Shown here: one piece after another, positions 8,362 through 15,819 of the stretch | Position numbering within the stretch: the stretch's first letter is position 1 | Layout of the letters: the number at the start of each line of letters is the position of its first letter | Assembly (NCBI RefSeq): GCF_900107995.1 | Contig: NZ_FNUM01000003.1 | Location: 310,001-374,000 of the forward strand | Direction: 5' to 3' | Length of the DNA stretch: 64,000 nt | Source: Alcanivorax sp. DSM 26293 | GTDB taxonomy: Bacteria > Pseudomonadota > Gammaproteobacteria > Pseudomonadales > Alcanivoracaceae | The notes under the pieces: generated by a model | The model's input: the letters and a program-made list of their open reading frames with translations, nothing else | Told to the model about the DNA's origin: nothing | Databases searched by the model: none | Program-made: the position numbers and the translations under genes

Positions 8362-8909
8362 AATTGCTCACCCTGCTACTGTCCTTGCTGCTTCCCCTCT
8401 CCACCGTGGGCGCGCAGGCGGACATGGACAGCCTGCTGGCACGACTGGAAAGCAGCAGCTGGGTGGCGGAGGGTGCCGACCCTCCCCAGCGGGTGGCGTA
8501 TGTGTTCACCGACATGGCCTGCCCCTATTGCGCCGAGCTTTGGGAAAACATGCAGCCCCTGATCCAGCATCCGGACAACTCCCTTCAGGTGCGCCATATC
8601 ATCGTCGGCCTGATCCACCCGAAACGCAGCTTCACCCAGGGAGGCGCCATCCTCGCCGCCCCGGATCCGGCGGCGGCACTGGCTGAACACGAAGGGCACT
8701 ATGACGACGGCGGCATCCGCCCGCTGGAACGGGTCCCCGACGCCATCCGCAGCCAGATCCACAACAACACGGCATTGATGATCGGTTTGGGCCTGCAGGG
8801 CACCCCCGCATTGGTCTTCGAAGATAGCCAGGGACGCTGGCGCCTGGCCCCCGGCGTGATTGGGGAGGAGGCGTTGCGGGCGGAGGTGTTTCAGATCAGT
8901 GAACAGTGA
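8358..8909 (+). CDS. short DsbC/DsbG-like thiol:disulfide isomerase
   Basis: A 183-residue secreted thioredoxin-fold protein. Residues 1-21 are a Sec signal peptide (LLTLLLSLLLPLSTVGAQA). The active-site CPYC lies in YVFTDMACPYCAELW, and the cis-proline loop is GTPALVF, with GLGLQGTPAL before it. Canonical DsbG/DsbC proteins are about 230-250 residues with an N-terminal dimerisation domain. This one starts almost directly at the catalytic domain, so it should be a monomeric DsbG-like or DsbA-like oxidoreductase. It is translationally coupled to the TlpA-like gene and shares its oxidised/reduced envelope context. The stop codon lies inside a repeat element. Confidence 0.8.
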   Translation: MKLLTLLLSLLLPLSTVGAQADMDSLLARLESSSWVAEGADPPQRVAYVFTDMACPYCAELWENMQPLIQHPDNSLQVRHIIVGLIHPKRSFTQGGAILAAPDPAAALAEHEGHYDDGGIRPLERVPDAIRSQIHNNTALMIGLGLQGTPALVFEDSQGRWRLAPGVIGEEALRAEVFQISEQ

Positions 8910-9058
8910 AGAGTTAACAGTGAACAGCTCGCGCCCACAGGCATCTGGGCACTGAAACGCAAGAGGCCGCGCCCGGCGTTCAGGCGCGGCCTCTTGCGTT
9001 AAGGAACAAAGAACCCATCCCGCGAACTGTTAACTATTCACTGTTAACTGTTCACTGA
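8896..9058. repeat. nested inverted repeat between the dsbG-like gene and pyrC'
   Basis: Two 38-bp arms (8896-8933 and 9021-9058) form an inverted repeat with 32 of 38 positions matching. Each arm is built from degenerate copies of CTGTTMAC. The left arm covers the dsbG-like stop codon, and the right arm ends 2 bp from the pyrC' stop. A second perfect hairpin lies inside. The layout looks like a small mobile or REP-like element placed between convergent genes. Confidence 0.7.
8956..9000. terminator. 18-bp perfect-stem hairpin, probable bidirectional terminator
   Basis: An 18-bp perfect stem (8956-8973 with 8983-9000, core AAGAGGCCGCGCC) around a 9-nt loop, between the convergent dsbG-like gene and pyrC'. 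Neither side carries a T-run, so it may be a repeat that also terminates transcription. Confidence 0.55.
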
Positions 9059-9059
9059 A

Positions 9060-10346
9060 TCAGTCCGTCAGCCAGCTCACCTTGCCCTGACACACCGTCA
9101 GCTTCACGTTGCCCTTGAGCACGGCGCGGCGCCAGGGAGAGTTGTTGCCGGCGGACAGCCAGTGTTCGGCGTAATCCTTTTCGGCGCTGGCATCCAGCAC
9201 GCACAGGCTGGCCGGGCGGCCGGTTTCCAATTGGCCGGCCAGGATGCCCAGGCAGCGGGCGGGGGCGGCCGTCACCGCATCCAGGGCCCGGGGCAGTGCC
9301 AGCTTACCGTCGTCCACCAGTTGCAGCACCAGGCCAAGCAGGGTATCCAGCCCGGCCATGCCCGGCTTGGTGGCCGGGAAAGGGGCCGCCTTGCTGGAAG
9401 AACCAATGGGGGTGTGCTGGGAGCAGATGGCATCAATGGTACCGTCGGCCACCGCCTCCAGCAGGGCCTCGCGATCCGCCGCACTGCGCAGGGGCGGGAT
9501 CACGTGGCAGTGGCTGTTGAACCCTTCCAGGGCCGATTCATCCAGCAGCAGGTGCTGAATGCTCACGTCCGCCGTCACCGGCAGGCCGCGACGCTTGGCA
9601 GCGCGCAGTAACCGCAGGGAGTCAGCACTGGATATCTGCTGGAAATGGGCACGCACACCGGTGGCTTCCACCAGCAGCAGGTCCCGGGACAGGTCCACGC
9701 TCTCCGCTACCGCCGGAATCCCCGGCAACCCCAGACGGGTGGCCACGGCCCCTTCGTGGGCACAGCCGCCCGCGCTAAGCGCGGAATCCTGGGGCCGGAA
9801 CATCACTGGCAAATCGAAGGTGGAGGCATATTCCAGGGAACGCTTCAGCACCAGGGCGCTGGCGACCTTGCGGCCCGCATTGCCCACGGCAATACACCCT
9901 GCCTTGGCCAGGGTGGCCATTTCCGCCAGCTGGTCGCCGGCCAGACCCTGGGTCATGGCGGCAATGGGCATGATGCGCGCGAATCCGGCCTGGCCGGCCT
10001 GCTCGCGGATCAGCCTCACCACGGCGGTGGAATCCACCGGTCCGCAGTCCGGCTGGGCCACCAGGTGAGTAATACCACCCGCGGCGGCGGCGCGGGTTTC
10101 GCTGGCAATGTCGCCACTGCGACCGCTGCCCGGCAGGGACAGGTGCACACAGGCGTCTACCAGCCCGGGCAACACCCAGTGGCCTTCCGCGTCCACGATA
10201 TCGGCGCCGGGGGCATCCAGGCTGGCACCGATGCGCACCAGACGGCCATTTTCAATCAGCAGGTCGGCAACCTCGTCGCGACCATTGGCCGGATCGATCA
10301 CCCGGCCCTTGCGAATCAGGATATTGGCTTTCTTGCTACTGGCCAC
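9060..10346 (-). CDS. pyrC: non-catalytic dihydroorotase-like subunit PyrC'
   Basis: A 428-residue amidohydrolase-fold protein that follows pyrB. Active dihydroorotases have D-x-H-x-H in the first strand. Here the segment is [12 protein letters not shown], so the first metal His is Cys. The usual catalytic T-D-H-A-P-H is SQHTPIG, which replaces the catalytic Asp. This matches the inactive PyrC' of Pseudomonas, which is needed to assemble the PyrB dodecamer but does no catalysis. A GTG start at 10346 is chosen because AGGAGG lies 5 bp upstream; a longer ATG reading at 10373 lacks this. The start overlaps pyrB by 11 bp, so the two are coupled. A true dihydroorotase must be elsewhere in the genome. 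Confidence 0.88.
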   Translation of the reverse strand: MASSKKANILIRKGRVIDPANGRDEVADLLIENGRLVRIGASLDAPGADIVDAEGHWVLPGLVDACVHLSLPGSGRSGDIASETRAAAAGGITHLVAQPDCGPVDSTAVVRLIREQAGQAGFARIMPIAAMTQGLAGDQLAEMATLAKAGCIAVGNAGRKVASALVLKRSLEYASTFDLPVMFRPQDSALSAGGCAHEGAVATRLGLPGIPAVAESVDLSRDLLLVEATGVRAHFQQISSADSLRLLRAAKRRGLPVTADVSIQHLLLDESALEGFNSHCHVIPPLRSAADREALLEAVADGTIDAICSQHTPIGSSSKAAPFPATKPGMAGLDTLLGLVLQLVDDGKLALPRALDAVTAAPARCLGILAGQLETGRPASLCVLDASAEKDYAEHWLSAGNNSPWRRAVLKGNVKLTVCQGKVSWLTD

Positions 10347-11343
10347 GCTCACCTCCTGTGCGGCCCTGGGCACTGCTTTCCTGGCCGCTGATGGCCATGG
10401 ACATGACCGCCATGCGCACCGCGATACCGAAGGTCACCTGGTTGAGGATCACCGAGCGCGGGCCGTCTGCCACTTCCGAGGCAATTTCCACGCCCCGGTT
10501 GATGGGACCGGGATGCATGACGATGGCATCCGGTTTGGCCAGCTGCAGTTTTTCGTTGTTGAGGCCGTAAAGGCGAAAGAATTCGCTCTCGCTGGGCAAC
10601 AGGGCAGAATCCATGCGCTCTTTCTGCAGGCGCAGCATGATCACCACATCCACATCCTTCAGGCCCTGGCCCATATCCGTGAACACGGTGGCCCCCAGCC
10701 CCTGGGCATCCACCGGCAACAGGGTTTTCGGGCCAATGAGCCGCACTTCCTCGGCGCCCAGAATGTTCAGGGCGTGAACCTGTGAGCGGGCCACCCGAGA
10801 GTGGAGAATATCGCCGACGATGGCGACCTTGAGCCCCTCGAAACCGCCCTTGTAGTGGCGGATGGTGTACATGTCGAGCATGGCCTGGGTGGGGTGGGCA
10901 TGGCGCCCGTCACCGGCATTGATCACCGCCACATCCGGGGTCACTTCGTTGGCGATGAAGAAGGGCGCGCCGGAATCCTGGTGGCGCACCACGAACATGT
11001 CCGCGGCCATGGCTTCCAGGTTGCGCAGGGTATCGAGCAGGGTTTCGCCCTTGCTGGTGGCGGATTTGGCAATGTCCAGGTTGAGCACGTCGGCGCTGAG
11101 GCGCTGGGCCGCCAGCTCGAAGGTACTGCGGGTACGGGTGCTGGATTCGAAGAACAGATTGACCACTGTCTTGCCGCGCAGCAGCGGCACCTTCTTGATG
11201 GACCGGCCACCCACATCCACAAAGCTGGCGGCGGTATCGAGAATATCTTCCAGTAAAGAGCGGGGCAGGTGCTCGGTGGTCAGGAAATGGCGTAACTTAC
11301 CGTCGTCGGTGAGTTGTACGCGGGAGGATGGCGCAAGCGTCAT
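10336..11343 (-). CDS. pyrB: aspartate carbamoyltransferase catalytic subunit
   Basis: A 335-residue PyrB that joins carbamoyl phosphate and aspartate in the second step of pyrimidine synthesis. Visible signature: [19 protein letters not shown] (carbamoyl-phosphate binding S-T-R-T-R), then [12 protein letters not shown] and MLRLQKERM. The start [11 protein letters not shown] at 11343 gives the length of Pseudomonas-type class A PyrB, whose N-terminal extension binds regulatory nucleotides. A longer open reading frame upstream runs into a repeat and is rejected. It lies between the pyrR hairpin and the overlapping pyrC'. Its ribosome-binding region (ACAGG about 9 bp before the ATG) lies in one arm of that hairpin. 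Confidence 0.95.
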   Translation of the reverse strand: MTLAPSSRVQLTDDGKLRHFLTTEHLPRSLLEDILDTAASFVDVGGRSIKKVPLLRGKTVVNLFFESSTRTRSTFELAAQRLSADVLNLDIAKSATSKGETLLDTLRNLEAMAADMFVVRHQDSGAPFFIANEVTPDVAVINAGDGRHAHPTQAMLDMYTIRHYKGGFEGLKVAIVGDILHSRVARSQVHALNILGAEEVRLIGPKTLLPVDAQGLGATVFTDMGQGLKDVDVVIMLRLQKERMDSALLPSESEFFRLYGLNNEKLQLAKPDAIVMHPGPINRGVEIASEVADGPRSVILNQVTFGIAVRMAVMSMAISGQESSAQGRTGGERGQ

Positions 11344-11347
11344 TCGG

Positions 11348-11613
11348 AGGCCTGTTATCAGTTTCCTGGGCCACCGTGCCGGTGGCAGTTTTTTCGCAAG
11401 ACAAGGCGCCGTGAGCACCGTGTAGTTATTCTACATAAGCGAGCGGCAACACCGTATTGCGGAAAAAGGGACCCGGCCCTTCGGGTTGTGCCGTAAATAG
11501 CGCCATGCCGTGTTGCTCGTCGTTCATTTGGGTAAACCAAACATCGCTCCTCGCGCCTTGCCTGGCGCTATTTACGGCGCAACACGGCGGCCCAGGAAAC
11601 TGATAACAGGCCT
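11348..11613. repeat. 266-bp hairpin element with 25-bp perfect terminal inverted repeats
   Basis: The arms are 11348-11372 and 11589-11613 and are perfect complements (core CTGTTATCAGTTTCCTGGG). Inside, the two halves are diverged inverted copies of one another, each with CAAGGCGC, a short spacer, AGC, then a CAACAC-containing end. The element fills almost the whole pyrR-pyrB spacer. The right arm carries the pyrR stop codon and the left arm ends 4 bp before the pyrB ATG. It could be a MITE-like unit or two head-to-head intergenic repeats. In the mRNA it would fold into a long hairpin. Confidence 0.8.
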
Positions 11614-12115
11614 AGGCCATTGTCTCTCGTATCTCCGCCACAAGGGGGGCGGGCCCGCGTAATTCTACCCGCTGATGGGGGGGCAATGCCAAAGTTTCAC
11701 CACAGATATCGGCACGAATTGGCAATTCCCGGTGACCGATATCAAACAGCACCACCAGGCCGATCGAGGCCGGGCGCCCGAAATCGAACAATTCGTTCAT
11801 GGCGGCACGAATGGTGCGGCCGGTCATGAGCACGTCGTCCACCAGCAGAATATGCTGCCCGTCCACCTCGAAAGGCAGCTTCGACGGCGAGACCGTGCGC
11901 TTGAGCCCACGGGTATCAAAGTCATCCCGGTAGAAAGCCGGATTCAGGGTCCCCAACGGTAGCGGCTTGGCCAACATCGCGTTCAATGCCCGGGCCACCC
12001 AGGCCCCACCGGACTCGATCCCCACCAGCAGCGGGGCCCGCTCACCGTATTGCTCGGTGATGGCCCGGGCCATGGCACCCAGGTGTGTCTGCAGTTGTTG
12101 TTCGTCCCAGCTCAA
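11612..12115 (-). CDS. pyrR: PyrR bifunctional regulator / uracil phosphoribosyltransferase
   Basis: A 167-residue phosphoribosyltransferase-fold protein. The PRPP-binding motif is ILLVDDVLMTGRTIRAA (about residues 90-106), and LLVGIESGGAWVA is the other loop. The gene is first in a pyrR-pyrB-pyrC' unit, as in Pseudomonas. PyrR proteins bind pyr mRNA and may have UPRT activity. A TTG start at 12115 is preferred: AGGAGA is 6 bp upstream and the length matches the family (about 170). A longer TTG-initiated reading from 12163 is possible but has no ribosome-binding site. The stop codon TAG is embedded in the hairpin element downstream. Confidence 0.88.
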   Translation of the reverse strand: MSWDEQQLQTHLGAMARAITEQYGERAPLLVGIESGGAWVARALNAMLAKPLPLGTLNPAFYRDDFDTRGLKRTVSPSKLPFEVDGQHILLVDDVLMTGRTIRAAMNELFDFGRPASIGLVVLFDIGHRELPIRADICGETLALPPHQRVELRGPAPLVAEIRETMA

Positions 12116-12373
12116 GGGGCTCTCCTGCTCTGTGTATGGCGATATCCGACGTTCGCCCTGCAAGCATGGCGCCTGCCGGAGAAAGAATAAAGGCCAGGAC
12201 CCGACAAACCTTCAGGCCAGGTGATCAAACCGTTCAGTTTTTTGGGATGGCAGTAACACCCCGCCAAGGTGAGGATGGCAAAGCCGTCGCCGGTAACGGT
12301 AAGTTTTGTAAAGGGCGGAACCCGGCTAGCGGGCAACACTCCAATCATCAGGAAGATCGGGTAGGGTACAGGG

Positions 12374-12946
12374 ATGCAACTGCGCAACGACTCACAACGC
12401 TTCGGCATCATCACCATCGCACTGCATTGGCTGGTGGCGATGACGGTGGTGGGCATGTTTGCGCTGGGGCTTTACATGGTCGACCTGACCTACTACCACG
12501 ACTGGTACCGCAGCGCGCCGCACCTGCATCGCAGCGTGGGCATCCTGCTGTTTCTGGTGATGGGCGCCCGCCTACTGTGGCGGCTGATTTCTCCACCCCC
12601 GAAAGCCCTGCCCACCCATCAGCCCTGGGAAAAAGTCAGCGCCCACCTGACCCACTGGGCCCTGTATCTGTTGCTGTTCACCGCCATGATCAGCGGCTAT
12701 CTGATCACCAGCGCCGACGGGTCTGCCATCGATGTATTCAACTGGTTTGCCGTACCCTCTATGACCGGCGACCAGAAGGGCCTGGAAGATCTTGCCGGAG
12801 ACATCCACGAGATTGCCACCTGGGCGATCATCATCCTCGCCGGCGTGCATGCCCTGGCCGCGCTCAAACACCACTTGCTTGATCGGGACGACACCTTGCG
12901 CCGCATGCTGGGCAAAGCGCCCCGTGACCCAGACAACCTTTCCTGA
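12374..12946 (+). CDS. cytochrome b561 family protein
   Basis: A 190-residue, four-helix di-haem membrane protein (CybB type). Histidines that can ligate haem are spaced as the family requires: H near residue 16 (IALHWLVAMTVVGMF), H50/H52 region (SAPHLHRSVGILLF), H near 158 (DIHEIATWAIIILAG) and H166 (VHALAALKHH). It moves electrons across the inner membrane from a quinol-like donor. It lies 25 bp upstream of a YceI gene, a pairing seen in several proteobacteria, where YceI is thought to carry isoprenoid quinones. It is divergent from pyrR and interrupts the otherwise Pseudomonas-like pyrR-ruvX order. Confidence 0.88.
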   Translation: MQLRNDSQRFGIITIALHWLVAMTVVGMFALGLYMVDLTYYHDWYRSAPHLHRSVGILLFLVMGARLLWRLISPPPKALPTHQPWEKVSAHLTHWALYLLLFTAMISGYLITSADGSAIDVFNWFAVPSMTGDQKGLEDLAGDIHEIATWAIIILAGVHALAALKHHLLDRDDTLRRMLGKAPRDPDNLS

Positions 12947-12971
12947 CAACCTTTAATCCAAACGGAGTTCG

Positions 12972-13568
12972 ATGCTTATGTTGACGCTAGCAAAGAAAAT
13001 CACCATTCCCGCCCTGGCACTGCTGCTCAGCAGCATGGCCTTTGCCGATAAACCCGGCGGCACCTATGCGTTTGATAAAAAGGGCGCTCACCAGTTTGTC
13101 ATGTTCAAGATTTCCCATCTGGGCTACAGCTGGTTGTACGGCCGCTTCAACGATTTCGACGGCAGCTTCACCGTGGACGCGGACAACCCGGAGAACAGCA
13201 GCGTGCAGGCCACCATCCAGGTCGCCAGCCTGGACAGCAACCACGCCGAGCGTGACAAGCACCTGCGCGGCGATGACTTCCTCGAGGTAGACGAGTACCC
13301 CACCGCCACCTTTAAGAGCACAAAGATTGAAAAGACCGGCGAAAAAACCGCCAAGATTACCGGCGACTTCACCCTGCACGGTGTCACCAAACCGGTCACA
13401 CTGGACGCCAAACTGCTGGGCTACGGCGATGATCCCTGGGGCGGCTACCGCATGGGCCTGGAAGCCTCCACAACCCTGAAACTGGCGGACTTCGGCATCA
13501 CCTACGACCTGGGTCCAGCATCGGAAACCGTGGACATCATTATCTCGGTGGAAGGGATCAGACAGTAA
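12972..13568 (+). CDS. YceI family periplasmic lipid-binding protein
   Basis: A 198-residue secreted protein: signal peptide to about residue 25 ([11 protein letters not shown]), then a lipocalin-like beta barrel of the YceI family. Typical motifs are [11 protein letters not shown]-like ([18 protein letters not shown]), [23 protein letters not shown] and [15 protein letters not shown]. Family members bind polyisoprenoids in the periplasm. It is the second gene of the cytochrome b561 unit and is followed directly by a strong terminator. The ATG at 12972 has GGAG 5 bp upstream; ATG at 12978 is also possible. Confidence 0.9.
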   Translation: MLMLTLAKKITIPALALLLSSMAFADKPGGTYAFDKKGAHQFVMFKISHLGYSWLYGRFNDFDGSFTVDADNPENSSVQATIQVASLDSNHAERDKHLRGDDFLEVDEYPTATFKSTKIEKTGEKTAKITGDFTLHGVTKPVTLDAKLLGYGDDPWGGYRMGLEASTTLKLADFGITYDLGPASETVDIIISVEGIRQ

Positions 13569-13581
13569 TGCAGTGATAACG

Positions 13582-13612
13582 AAAAACGCCAGCTTCGCGC
13601 TGGCGTTTTTTT
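13582..13612 (+). terminator. rho-independent terminator after yceI
   Basis: AACGCCAGC pairs with GCTGGCGTT around a TTCGC loop, followed by TTTTTTT. On the minus strand the same stem is preceded by A-rich sequence, so it can also end transcription of ruvX. The ruvX stop codon lies in the tail. Confidence 0.85.
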
Positions 13613-14015
13613 ATGGCAACGCTTCGCCACCCTCACTCAAAAACCCTTCGGCAATGATCACCGCCGCCATGGAATCCACCCGGCTATCCGCCTGACGAAT
13701 TCCGGTTCGCTCCCGCGCTTCGCGGGTACTCAAGCGTTCATCCACCAACCAGACTTTCATGCCAAAACGGCCTTTCAGACGATTGGCAAATTTCTTTGCC
13801 CGTGCCGTGGATTCGCTTTCACTGCCATCCATGTTCAACGGCAGACCCACCACCAGCTCTTCCGGCTCCCACTCTTTCAACAAGGCAGCAATGTCGTCCC
13901 AGTTGGGTTGAGTGTTCTTGCAGGGCAGGGCTTTTAACGGCGTGGCTGTACCCAGCAGGCTGTTGCCGCTGGCCACGCCGATTTTTTGGGTGCCGTAGTC
14001 AAACGCTAGAATCAT
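13611..14015 (-). CDS. ruvX: RuvX/YqgF RNase H-fold nuclease
   Basis: A 134-residue RNase H-fold protein. The opening MILAFDYGTQKIGVASGN carries the first catalytic Asp (residue 6), LVVGLPLNMDGSE the second strand, and VWLVDERLSTREA with RVDSMAAVIIAEGFL the final catalytic acid. It is a putative Holliday-junction resolvase, also implicated in 16S rRNA 5'-end processing. It is convergent with yceI. In Pseudomonas it is next to pyrR and algH; the same order is kept here except for the inserted b561/yceI pair. Confidence 0.93.
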   Translation of the reverse strand: MILAFDYGTQKIGVASGNSLLGTATPLKALPCKNTQPNWDDIAALLKEWEPEELVVGLPLNMDGSESESTARAKKFANRLKGRFGMKVWLVDERLSTREARERTGIRQADSRVDSMAAVIIAEGFLSEGGEALP

Positions 14016-14036
14016 ATGACGAGTCGGTTATTGAGG

Positions 14037-14125
14037 CCGTAGGAGCCATGCTTGCATGGCGAAGGACTTTCAGGAAGCACCGCTCCAGATCAAAACCTTT
14101 CGCCATGCAAGCATAGCTCCTACGG
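14037..14125. repeat. REP-like pair, ATGC subfamily
   Basis: Two 30-bp arms (14037-14066 and 14096-14125) form an inverted repeat. The core CGTAGGAGCYATGCTTGCAT is followed by GGCGAA. Two REP-like sequences thus face each other across a 29-bp spacer between algH and ruvX. This is a variant of the TGTAGGAGC family seen at five other places in the window. Confidence 0.8.
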
Positions 14126-14139
14126 TGCGAAAGGACATG

Positions 14140-14700
14140 TCAGCTGTGTCCCGCCTGGGTCGCAATCAAGCTCATGTCCACACCAATACGCGCTGCGGCG
14201 GCTTGCCAGGTTTGTTCGAAGGGGGTGTCGAGCACCAGTTCACGGCTGGCCGGGGTGCTGAGCCAAGCGTTTTCCACCAGTTCCTGTTCCAGCTGGCCGG
14301 GTTCCCAGCCGGCGTAGCCCAGGCAGATCAGCGATTGCTCCGGTCCTTCGCCGATGGCGATGGCTTCCAGAATATCGCGGCTGGTGGTGAGCATCAGGCC
14401 GTCGCTGAGCGGCACGCTGGACTGCCAGTGGGTGGAGGCAGCGTGCAACACGAAACCGGCCTCCTGCTGTACCGGACCGCCAGCAACCACCCGGTGCCGC
14501 TCCGAGGGCGGCACTTCGATGTCGATGTCCATGTCGCTGAGGATATCGCCCAGGCTGATCTGCACGGGGCGGTTGAGGGTCAGCCCCATGGCGCCCTCGC
14601 TACCGTACTCGACGAGATAGGTGACGGAATGTTCAAAGTTGGGGTCGGCCATCTGCGGCATGGCCACCAGCAACTGGTGTTTGAGGGTCGTGTTGTCCAT
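14140..14700 (-). CDS. algH: AlgH/YqgE family protein
   Basis: A 186-residue UPF0301 protein. Family landmarks: LVAMPQMADPNFEHSVTYLV near the N-terminus, GAMGLTLNRPVQISL, then VVAGGPVQQEAGFVLH and FLGYAGWEPGQLE-like CLGYAGWEPGQLEQELVENAW. In Pseudomonas, AlgH affects alginate and virulence gene expression, but its chemistry is unknown. The start at 14700 (MDNTTLKHQLL) fits the family; a longer reading adds 14 residues with no homology. It lies between tonB3 and ruvX as in Pseudomonas, and a REP-like pair separates it from ruvX. Confidence 0.93.
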   Translation of the reverse strand: MDNTTLKHQLLVAMPQMADPNFEHSVTYLVEYGSEGAMGLTLNRPVQISLGDILSDMDIDIEVPPSERHRVVAGGPVQQEAGFVLHAASTHWQSSVPLSDGLMLTTSRDILEAIAIGEGPEQSLICLGYAGWEPGQLEQELVENAWLSTPASRELVLDTPFEQTWQAAAARIGVDMSLIATQAGHS

Positions 14701-14727
14701 GGGGACAGTATCCGGGGTGGGTGGGAG

Positions 14728-14878
14728 AGCTGCAAGCTTCAAGCTACAACGCGGGACATGCCGATAGTTACCGTTGATGCCGTGCCCGCATTCACCACGA
14801 ATGGTGCGCGGGCACTGATCTTAAAGCTGGCAACACCCCAATCCGCGCCTTGCCGCTTGTAGCTTGAGGCTTGCAGCT
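14728..14878. repeat. 22-bp inverted repeat flanking the algH/tonB gap
   Basis: Arms at 14728-14749 and 14857-14878 match with one mismatch (core TCAAGCTACAA). The motif belongs to the AGCTGCAAGC type of short repeat. The 107-bp region between the arms contains an imperfect hairpin (TGCCCGC...GCGGGCA). The element fills the space between algH and the TonB-type gene, so it could affect RNA processing there. Confidence 0.6.
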
Positions 14879-14879
14879 A

Positions 14880-15755
14880 TTACTTCGAAGACACCCGCTG
14901 GTTCTTGTCGAACTTCCAGGTGCGGATGATTTCCAGCACGTCCATGTTCTTGCGCATCTCCGCCGTGAAGGGATCGAAGGGGGCGGCCAGTCGCACGCTC
15001 TGGATGGCCGCCTGATCCAGGAAGGTGTGGCCGGAGGATTTCAGCAGACGCACCTCCTTCAGTTTGCCATCTTTCTGGATCGCCACCATCAGCCGTACGG
15101 CGCCAAAGGTATTGCTGTTCAGGGCCCGGGACGGGAAATTGCGGGTGCCCATGGCTTCCACTTCGCGGCGGAAGCTGTCGATGTACTGGGCTTCGTAGTG
15201 GGCCTTGGCGGATACCGAGGTAAGGCGACGAATCCGAGGGCGCTTGGCGTAGGCCTGTTTCTGGGCATCCAGGCGGGCCTGCAGGCTGGCGATTTCCCGG
15301 CTCAGGTCCTGCAGGTTTTCCTGTTTGGCCACCTTGAGCGGTTTCGGGTCGGTTTTTTCCTGCTGGTCCGCGTTGACCTTCCGGTCGCTGGCGCGGGCGG
15401 TGGTAATGACCAGCAATTGGGACTGGCGATCGCGGCGCTCCCGGGTGGTCTTTTCCTTGAGCTGCACGTTGTCGAGTTTGTTGTCGGCGAAGTCCACCTG
15501 CTCGGTGGTGGTCAGTTCCTGTTTTTCCGCCAAATCACCGGAACCCAGCTGGTTGCTCTGGGCAATAAAGTCCGCCTCGTCCGGCGCGTCATCGCTGCGA
15601 TGCTGGGACAGGGTCACTTCCAGGGTATGGGGGGCGGCGCGCTGTTTCTCCGGGGCAAAGCTGACCCCGAAGATGAGGATGCCGTGGAAGGCCAGCGCCA
15701 GAAACACCGTAAAGGTGAGACGATCTGATGCGCTGACGGTGGAATTGGCTGCCAT
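14880..15755 (-). CDS. tonB3: TonB-family energy transducer (TonB3-like)
   Basis: A 291-residue protein with one N-terminal membrane helix (about residues 14-34, FTVFLALAFHGILIFGVSFA), then a long charged periplasmic linker with coiled-coil-like stretches (LSREIASLQARLDAQKQAYA, about 160-180). The TonB C-terminal domain is at about 195-285 (YIDSFRREVEAMGTRNFP, AVRLMVAIQKDGKLKEVRLL, SSGHTFLDQAAIQSVRLAAP). The linker lacks the long Pro-Lys repeats of classical TonB. In Pseudomonas, the TonB3 gene at this same position affects twitching motility; the gene order here supports that role. It ends immediately at the edge of a repeat. Confidence 0.88.
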   Translation of the reverse strand: MAANSTVSASDRLTFTVFLALAFHGILIFGVSFAPEKQRAAPHTLEVTLSQHRSDDAPDEADFIAQSNQLGSGDLAEKQELTTTEQVDFADNKLDNVQLKEKTTRERRDRQSQLLVITTARASDRKVNADQQEKTDPKPLKVAKQENLQDLSREIASLQARLDAQKQAYAKRPRIRRLTSVSAKAHYEAQYIDSFRREVEAMGTRNFPSRALNSNTFGAVRLMVAIQKDGKLKEVRLLKSSGHTFLDQAAIQSVRLAAPFDPFTAEMRKNMDVLEIIRTWKFDKNQRVSSK

Positions 15756-15819
15756 GGTTTCTTCTTTTTGTTACTGCCTTTGATCGGCCGGAGAGTGTGC
15801 CCCGGCCCGCACTCATCGT

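Noticed and set aside
10346-10373. Longer ATG start for pyrC'
   Set aside because: The GTG at 10346 has AGGAGG 5 bp upstream and gives a family-like N-terminus; the extra nine residues are inside the pyrB end.
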